Assembly (NCBI GenBank): GCA_014607495.2
Contig: CP053152.1
Coordinates: 10,523,899-10,587,898, forward strand
DNA length: 64,000 nucleotides
Source of the DNA: Carposina sasakii
Lineage: Eukaryota > Arthropoda > Insecta > Lepidoptera > Carposinidae
Reading direction: 5' to 3'
The translations under genes were made by a program, and so were the position numbers. The notes beneath the pieces are model-generated. The model was not told where the DNA came from and made no database searches. It saw only the letters and a list, made by a program, of their open reading frames with translations. Shown here in pieces: positions 58,308-64,000 of the stretch. Positions within the stretch are counted from its first letter, which is position 1. Every line of letters begins with the position of its first letter.

Positions 58308-59108
58308 TTGATCTACGTTATTCATATACATGTATATCTATTTAAAACTCCTTAAAAATGACCTCAATCCAAATATAACTTAAGAAATATAGTATGTTTT
58401 CCTATAGTAACAACTATCATGTCCTATTTGTGACACTACCATTATTTCCAGCGAAACTTTTTATCTAATTTAATATTCCATTTGCCATTCCACTCAGTAC
58501 CGAGGATATTATAATTAACTAATTCCCAACTTATGTATGTGTCAGAAGAACAGAAAGTGGTACGTGAGTACATACCTTTTGTATAATTAAACTGCGGGTA
58601 AACCCAGTTTAAGTTTAATCCTATAGCCTCTTGACACCGCGCCTCTACCCCGAAGGGGAGCTTATTTTGTTCGTCAACACTATCGACCGAACTCCATCCT
58701 TAGAGACGAAAGCGAATAAGTAACGCAAATACTGTCGTACAAAATTGTGCCATCACATGAGTGTCCCACGACTGTAGTTCCGTTGCGAGTGTGTTATTTT
58801 CTCTTGGTAAGAAAAATAGGACTACAAGGCATATAGAGTTCAGTGAGACGGCAATCATTCATAGGGATTGCATGTTTTGTAGGCAGCCTCCGTCATGTGG
58901 AGCACTTGTTTAGTAGTTTGTGTTTATTTAGCTTTACGAATGGCTCGTCATGTATTTTGCAAAGATGGCTCTGTTTTGTTTGAGTAACTTCAATGCTAAA
59001 AAATGATGACAGATTTTAATGTTATGTTAGAATTTCGGCTAAAAGCACCACAGATTTTTTGTAAAGTTTAATCCTTATAATTTATGTTGATTATTTATCG
59101 TACATCGT
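58308..59108. other. Non-coding stretch, left flank of DIRS element
   Basis: No gene recognised. CTACCCCGAAGGGG at about 58646 is a short dyad. Confidence 0.4.
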
Positions 59109-59256
59109 TAATTGTGTTCGTGTGTTGGTCAAAGACGTCCTATAATTTTCTTCACATGTAGTAGACGCATCGTGTCGCCATCCATCACGAATATTTGAAG
59201 CTTCATTTATGAACGAAACGATTCTGCGTTGACCTGAACGCACCCATTACGATCTG
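59109..59256 (+). repeat. Left inverted terminal repeat of DIRS element
   Basis: Outer part 59109-59160 matches, inverted, the internal complementary region 63693-63744 (52 bp, 2 mismatches). Inner part 59162-59256 matches, inverted, the right repeat 63906-64000 (95 bp, 2 mismatches). Confidence 0.85.
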
Positions 59257-59491
59257 CTATTCGATTTTTTCGTGCGCGCCGAAATCACGCGAGTTCTTTT
59301 ATTTTTAACAGAATTTAGCATATTTTTAGTTAAATCACAGCTTTTAAAAGATTTTCTTTCACAATGGGAAAACATAAAAGGAAAAGAAGAAACGAAGAAG
59401 AGCTTTTCCCACTTTTTAAAAGTTTGCAAAAAAAAAATTAGAAAAAGAAATGATTCTTCACATGCTAGTGAAATTCTAACTGATGACGAAG

Positions 59492-59923
59492 GTAAATATA
59501 ATAGATTTACTTATTTTTAAATGATAATTATACTCAGGAACATACTTTGCAGTAATAGTATATAGGTACGATTCTTACACGACCCTGTCTTTTTCGCTAG
59601 ATGTCTTTCAACTTGTTAGTAAATTGTCAAATGCAAAGTTAATTCGGAAAAATGTAAGCTATAACAATATGCTTTGAGGATCTACCCGTGTGATAACACT
59701 GTGAGCGTTATTCATGAGGTTTCTCCCGGCTGGTCACTTAACTTTGAGGTTATGTCCGTGTGGTGGTACTGCGAGTGCCATTCCTGTGACATCCCTTTTA
59801 TAATGTCTAGAGCTTGTGGATTAACTCGTGTGATGGTACTTAGTGTAATTCGTGTGGTTTATCTCTTGACTCAATATATTGTTCCATGAGTAAATACATT
59901 AAAGCTATAATTTTTATTTTTAG
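59492..59923 (+). other. Candidate spliceosomal intron inside DIRS gag
   Basis: Donor G|GTAAAT after codon GAA-G and acceptor TTTTTATTTTTAG|CC. Removing the 432 bp joins G to CC to make an Ala codon and keeps the frame open on both sides; unspliced, the frame stops at 59520. A pyrimidine-rich AT stretch precedes the acceptor. The intron contains about three 70-bp degenerate tandem units. Alternatively it is a later insertion in a dead element. Confidence 0.5.
59672..59875. repeat. Three degenerate 70-71-bp tandem units
   Basis: Units begin CTTTGAGG at 59672 and 59742 and CTTGTGGA at 59813, each followed by a CCGTGTGATGGTACTGTGAGTG-like stretch (20-base core CGTGTGATGGTACTGTGAGT) and GTGTGGTTT. 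They lie wholly inside the candidate intron. Confidence 0.7.
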
Positions 59924-60845
59924 CCCCAGGAAATGTGGAAGAATCACATTACAGTGACCCAAATTTACCTGAACTGACAATTCAGGATTCACTAACTTCT
60001 AACGAATTAGCCCCCGAACCAAATGTTACCATTGATACACCTGAAATCCCTAATACATCAGATACATTAGATGAAGATGTCCTTAATAACTTGGGCGAGG
60101 ACCCCAATAAAAAAAAATTATGCAGAGCCGATTCACAAATTATTACATCTAGATGGATATATAGGATAGGATATAATAAACAATGGTTTAGATAAAGATG
60201 CGAAAACTGAACTACTAAAGTTGTATCCAAGTCCAGAAAACTGCCTATTCTTGGAGGCCCCTAAACTTAATCCAGAAATTAAGGCAGCTGTATCAGACCA
60301 GGTCTTGAAGAGGGATGGGGCTATGGAGCAAAAACAGAGCTCCCTAGGCCAAGCTACAACTTGCATTGGAAAGGCACTCAATATATTAATTTAAAATAAA
60401 GAGTGTAAAGAAATCACTAAAATAATTAGTGATGCTGGTCGCATGCTATGTGACCTGTTCCACAGTGAATCTATGTCTCGCCGACATCTTTTACAATTTA
60501 CACTAAATAAGAACATAAAGGATATTGTTTCACAGACAAAAGTGGGTAAAAATCTTTTTGGAGAAAATTTGCATGATGATTTAAAGGCAGGTAAAGCCAT
60601 TAATAAAACTGGGTCAGAAATAAAATACCACACCACATAAGCTATAGCAAGCAAAGCCAGCTAATTAAAACTCACGGGGCCCGCCTCAGAGATATCGAAC
60701 TCATCATACTCCGAGTGCGGGCAGACAGTACAATATCAGGTTCCAAACAGCTCCTCAACGGTTACCAGCACCTCAGCGGTGGCCAGCACCACAGAGATGG
60801 TCAGGTCCTCAGAAGAGAAGCGGCCCAACACACGGGAAAGCATAG

Positions 60846-61767
60846 AGGTAAAACTCTTGTCATCTTATTATTATAACTGGCTGTCTATTACTAATGATAA
60901 AATTATTTTATCATGGGCTAAGGGCTATAAATTACCTTTTTCATGTACACCCTAATCAAACATCAATACCAATAAATAGTTTAAAGGGTATAGAGGCTAG
61001 AGAAATGAAAGGCTCAAATGAAATTCTCATCTACTTAACATTAATGCTGTTACTGAATGTCAACCATCTGATGGTCACCAATTTTTTTGGTTCCAAAATC
61101 TGATGGTGATAAACGTTTTATTTTAAACCTAAAGAAGCTCAATAAGTTTCTCGCTACGTCACATTTTAAGCTTGAGGATATAAGAACTGCCACAAAGTTG
61201 ATTTCAGGTGGTTCCCTTATGGCAAAAATTGACCTCAAGGAAGCATATTTCTCTGTCCCTGTGCATGAACATTATTGAAAGTACCTGCGTTTTTAGTTTC
61301 AAAATAAATTATATGAATTTAATGTTCTACCTTTCTGCACTGCTCCATATGCCTTCACTAAAATTATGAAACCTATCATTGAACATCTTAGGTTTCATGA
61401 AATTATATGTACTATATATCTTAATGATATACTATTAATTTTTTATAGCAATTCAGAGGCAAAAATGAGTATAAATAAAGCTTGCAGTTTATTAAGTAAA
61501 CTTGGTTTTACTAAAAATTTTGACAAAACTATACTTACACCTCAGCAAAAATGTAAATTTTTGGGTTTTGTGCTAAATTCATTAGACATGACAATAGAAT
61601 TACCATCTAAAAAATGTTTACAAATTAAACAACAATTGCTATCTTTTTATAATAGGAAGAGTTGTAAAATAAGAAAATTTGCACATTTGATAGGGTTACT
61701 TCTGTCTGTCCGGCTGTCAATAGTATATACCAATATACCAAAGCCTTTGAAAGACTTAAGTATCTAA
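60846..61767 (+). pseudogene. DIRS reverse transcriptase, broken
   Basis: Fragments in order: an N-terminal region (60880-61060), then VPKSDGDKRFILNLKKLNKF and KIDLKEAYFSVPVHEHY (61087-61278; Asp of the first catalytic motif in KIDLKEAYF present). A TGA follows at 61276-61278 and a TAG soon after. The next segment (61366-61767) contains IYLNDILLIF, where DIRS elements have YLDD: the first Asp of the catalytic pair is Asn here, so the enzyme would be inactive even without the stops. The segment QKCKFLGFVLNS follows, as expected for motif E. Confidence 0.75.
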
Positions 61768-61799
61768 GTTTACTTAATAATAATAACTACAATAAAATT

Positions 61800-62690
61800 A
61801 TGAAATTGCCCAATTATTTAAAATCAGATTTTGATTGGTGGTTAAAAAACATAAAGAGTCCTAGTAATAACATCCGTTCAGACTGTTATATATTGAAGAT
61901 TTTTACAGACTCATCCTTAACTGGGTGGGGTGTGGCATGCAATGGCAATTCGTTAGGAGGCTCTTGGTCAGTTGAAGAATCTAAAAAACACATAAATTAT
62001 CTAGAACTTCTTGCTGCTTTTATTGGATTAAAAACTTATGCTAGTAATTATAAAAAGTGTCAAATATTACTCCGAATAGATAACACCACAGCTATATCAT
62101 AAATAAACCGTATGGGAGGAGTGAAATTTAATTATTTTAATATACTGGCAAAAGAAATTTGGCAATGATGTGAGCTTAGGAATATTTTTGTGTTTGCATC
62201 ATACATCCAGTCGAAAGACAATTATTTAGCAGATGCAGAATCTAGGAAAATACAAACTAATATAGAATATGAATTATCAGACTATGCATTCCAACAGATA
62301 GTTACATTTTTTACCATGCCGGAAATAGACCTTTTGCCTCTAGAGCCAATAAAAAATGTAACAAGTATATTAGCTGGAAGAGGGATCCAGATGCCTATGC
62401 TATAGATGCTTTTACTGTTTCATGGTCTCAATATTTCTTTTATGCCTTTTCGCCATTTTCAATGTTATTAAAACACTTCGAAAAATGACACAGCCACTGG
62501 TATTGTCGTTGCACCTTACTGGCCAACCCGGCCTTGGTATCCCTTGTTTTTTAAGCTATTGTGTTCAGAGCTCATTTACTTCCAACCTAATGAGTCATTG
62601 GTAATTTCTATCAACAGCCTGCCACATCCCCTCCATGAGCGCCTTACCCTGGTTGCAGGAGTCTTATCAGAAAAGCACTAGAAAACCGTG
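61800..62690 (+). pseudogene. DIRS RNase H and C-terminal region, broken
   Basis: KIFTDSSLTGWGVAC (Asp of motif I), HINYLELLAAFIGLKTY (catalytic Glu) and LLRIDNTTAIS (catalytic Asp) form the RNase H core at 61890-62100. A TAA follows at 62100. After another stop at about 62168 (a Trp-to-TGA type change in EIWQ*CE), FASYIQSKDNYLADAESR holds the last RNase H Asp. From about 62360, in another frame, a DIRS-typical block with WKRDPDAYAIDAF and VVAPYWPTRPWYPLFFKLL follows. Frames shift at least twice. Confidence 0.7.
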
Positions 62691-62701
62691 GTGTACCCGA
62701 A

Positions 62702-63600
62702 ATGTCAATCGATGTCATGTTATCTTCTTTAGCAGATAATACTGTGTTACAGTACAATACATGTTTAAAAACTTGGTGGAGTTATTGCATAGATAACCAA
62801 TTAGATTGTTATAGTGCTGGCATCCCAGAAATATTTAAAAATTTAACAATAATGTACAACAATGGCTCAAAATATGGCAGTCTCAATTCTTTTCGCTCAG
62901 CTGTTTCGCTAATAATTGGACCACAGATTGGTTCCAATGAATTAATTAAAAGATTCTTTAGAGGAGTTTATCGTTTTAATGCCAAATAACCCAAAATATG
63001 GTATTACCTGGGATACCAACACTGCGTTGACTTACTTAAGTAATCTGTATCCTAATAATAAAATTTCATTGGAGATGTTATCAAAGAAATTAGTAACTAT
63101 CTTAGCTTTAATAACGGCACACAGGGTACAAACTTTAAGTCTGATTAAGTTAGAAAATATTTGCTATTCTGATAATAATATTATTAAAATTACCAATATT
63201 ATTAAAACATCAAGAGTAGATGCAACTCAACCTGCCCTAGTAACTCCTTTTTTCTTTGAAAAGCCCGAAATCTATCCTGCGTTGACTATGTTACAGTTAC
63301 TAAGAGTTTACGAGCTAATAATACAGGGCGACTATTTATAAGTTTTAAGAAACCATATGCTACTATAGGATCACAAACTATTGGCCGTTGGATTAAGGAT
63401 ATAATGACCAAATATAGATACTAGTATGTTCACATCACATAGCACACGACATGCGTCGTCCTCAAAGGCAAAGGGAGTGAACGTTGATACAATACGTCGA
63501 ACGGCAGGTTGGAGTGAAAAATCCTCTGTATTTGCTAAATTCTACAACAGGCCTATTATGCAGAATAATGCAATATATCCAAATATTTTTAATAGTTCCT
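62702..63600 (+). pseudogene. DIRS tyrosine recombinase, broken
   Basis: An N-terminal core-binding part lies at 62702-62989 (VLQYNTCLKTWWSYC; NGSKYGSLNSFRSAVSLI). It ends in a stop; the catalytic part is open at 62979-63341 (ALITAHRVQTLSLIKL: first catalytic Arg). After a frameshift near 63320 the tail carries the HxxR box SHSTRHASS (about 63435), GWSEKSS (the H/W position) and FYNRP with the nucleophile Tyr (about 63545), ending at TAG 63599. All four signature positions can be seen, but not in one frame. The family recombines a circular cDNA into the genome without integrase-type target duplication. Confidence 0.78.
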
Positions 63601-63692
63601 AGCTGAAACTACAAAGTATTAATTAATTATTTTAATAATAAAGATTCTTTGTAAAACTTTCTGTGTTATATTTCACGACGCTTTGAACATCT

Positions 63693-63811
63693 TACATGTC
63701 AAGAAAATTATAGGACGTCTTGGACCAACACACGAACACAATTACAAATCAAACGAACTTACCTAGTGAAGTTCGATGTTAATTGTGTGAGGGTGTTGGT
63801 CCAAGACGTCC
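63693..63811. repeat. DIRS internal complementary region
   Basis: 63693-63744 is the reverse complement of the outer left repeat (59109-59160). 63778-63811 repeats the same outer sequence in forward orientation (4 mismatches in 34 bp to 59107-59140). The two halves therefore form a dyad around about 63761. In DIRS-1 such a region is complementary to both element ends and is thought to template circle closure. Confidence 0.75.
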
Positions 63812-63905
63812 AGACTCCCACCCGAATACCCAATCATAATTATTCAGTTCCCCAGCTTGCAGATCGTGAAAATAATCAGGTACCTACTTACTTCAAACTA
63901 AATGA

Positions 63906-64000
63906 CAGATCGTAATGGGTGCGTTCAGGTCAACGCAGAATCGTTTCGTTCATAAATGAAGCTTCAAATATTTGTGATGGATTGCGACACGATGCGTCTA
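63906..64000 (-). repeat. Right inverted terminal repeat of DIRS element (partial)
   Basis: Reverse complement of 59162-59256 over 95 bp with two mismatches, running off the window end. The outermost part should lie just beyond 64000. Confidence 0.85.

Larger units (their letters stand above)
59364..60845 (+). pseudogene. DIRS gag-like ORF, broken, with probable intron
   Basis: A Lys/Arg-rich start (ATG 59364, MGKHKRKRRNEEE) is put out of frame by one base within a 10-A run (59428-59437). The correct downstream frame continues to 59491. A candidate intron 59492-59923 (GTAAAT...TTTTAG) joins it, phase 1, to an acidic segment 59924 on. Another frameshift falls near 60150-60180. The conserved gag core then follows: KTELLKLYPSPENC and EAPKLNPEIKAAV from about 60200, with a stop at 60392, continuing through RRHLLQFTLN to a stop at 60638. 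An Arg/Pro/Gln-rich tail reads on in another frame to about 60845. DIRS gag is thought to form the particle; this one cannot be made whole. Confidence 0.65.
59109..64000 (+). mobile_element. DIRS-type tyrosine-recombinase retrotransposon, decayed, cut by window end
   Basis: Order of parts: left inverted terminal repeat (59109-59256), gag-like region, reverse transcriptase, RNase H, a conserved DIRS C-terminal block, tyrosine recombinase, internal complementary region (about 63693-63811), then the right inverted repeat (63906 to beyond 64000). This is the DIRS plan: no LTRs in direct orientation and no integrase, with a recombinase that inserts a circular intermediate. Several stops and frameshifts break every ORF, so this copy is not autonomous. 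The outer right end lies outside the window. Confidence 0.85.

Noticed and set aside
59272..59520. Independent small gene at the left of the DIRS element
   Set aside because: It lies just inside the inverted repeat, has no ATG in frame, and joins by a plausible splice to the gag-like frame; best read as part of the DIRS gag.

Overview
This window looks like nuclear DNA of a moth or butterfly (Lepidoptera). It is AT-rich, has no operons or bacterial signals, and almost every recognisable feature is a transposable element of a kind common in lepidopteran genomes. These are RTE-clade LINEs with (ATG)n tails, Helitrons ending in CTAG, a tRNA-headed SINE ending near TAGTACCCACGACACAAG, a Ty3/gypsy element, and a DIRS-type tyrosine-recombinase retrotransposon. 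I find no complete host protein-coding gene. The only host-like signal is a GC-rich, CpG-rich island near 42.8-43.2 kb holding a possible 20-codon first exon. The window is therefore probably intergenic or a large intron.

Layout. 252-3425 is a full-length RTE LINE on the minus strand with an intact endonuclease/reverse transcriptase ORF, inside an 11-bp target duplication. 6.7 kb holds a tRNA-like sequence. 7762-8567 is a deletion-derived Helitron keeping the last part of the Pif1-like helicase. 9318-13980 is an intact Ty3/gypsy element: one gag-pol ORF, two identical but very short (87 bp) LTRs and a 5-bp target duplication. 14.7 kb has a 105-bp 5'-truncated RTE copy with a 10-bp target duplication. 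From 15 to 46 kb the sequence is unannotated non-coding DNA with Helitrons (22.4, 25.4, 36.6, 36.9, 39.3-40.8 kb), a solo LTR (29787-30367), LINE and SINE fragments, an unclassified six-copy repeat family, two long near-perfect hairpins (38.6 and 46.7 kb) and microsatellites. 47.1 kb has a full SINE. 48-57.8 kb is mostly featureless. 57824-58307 is a MITE-like element with an internal duplication.

The right end (59109 to beyond 64000) is the most interesting part. It is a decayed DIRS retrotransposon with inverted terminal repeats, an internal complementary region, a gag-like segment, reverse transcriptase, RNase H and tyrosine recombinase. Its gag appears to carry a spliceosomal-type intron of 432 bp that preserves the reading frame and contains its own 70-bp minisatellite.

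Elements that look recent or intact are the gypsy element (identical LTRs) and the RTE (open ORF, perfect target duplication). The DIRS element and the large Helitron are broken. All family assignments come from reading motifs by eye; no database search was run.
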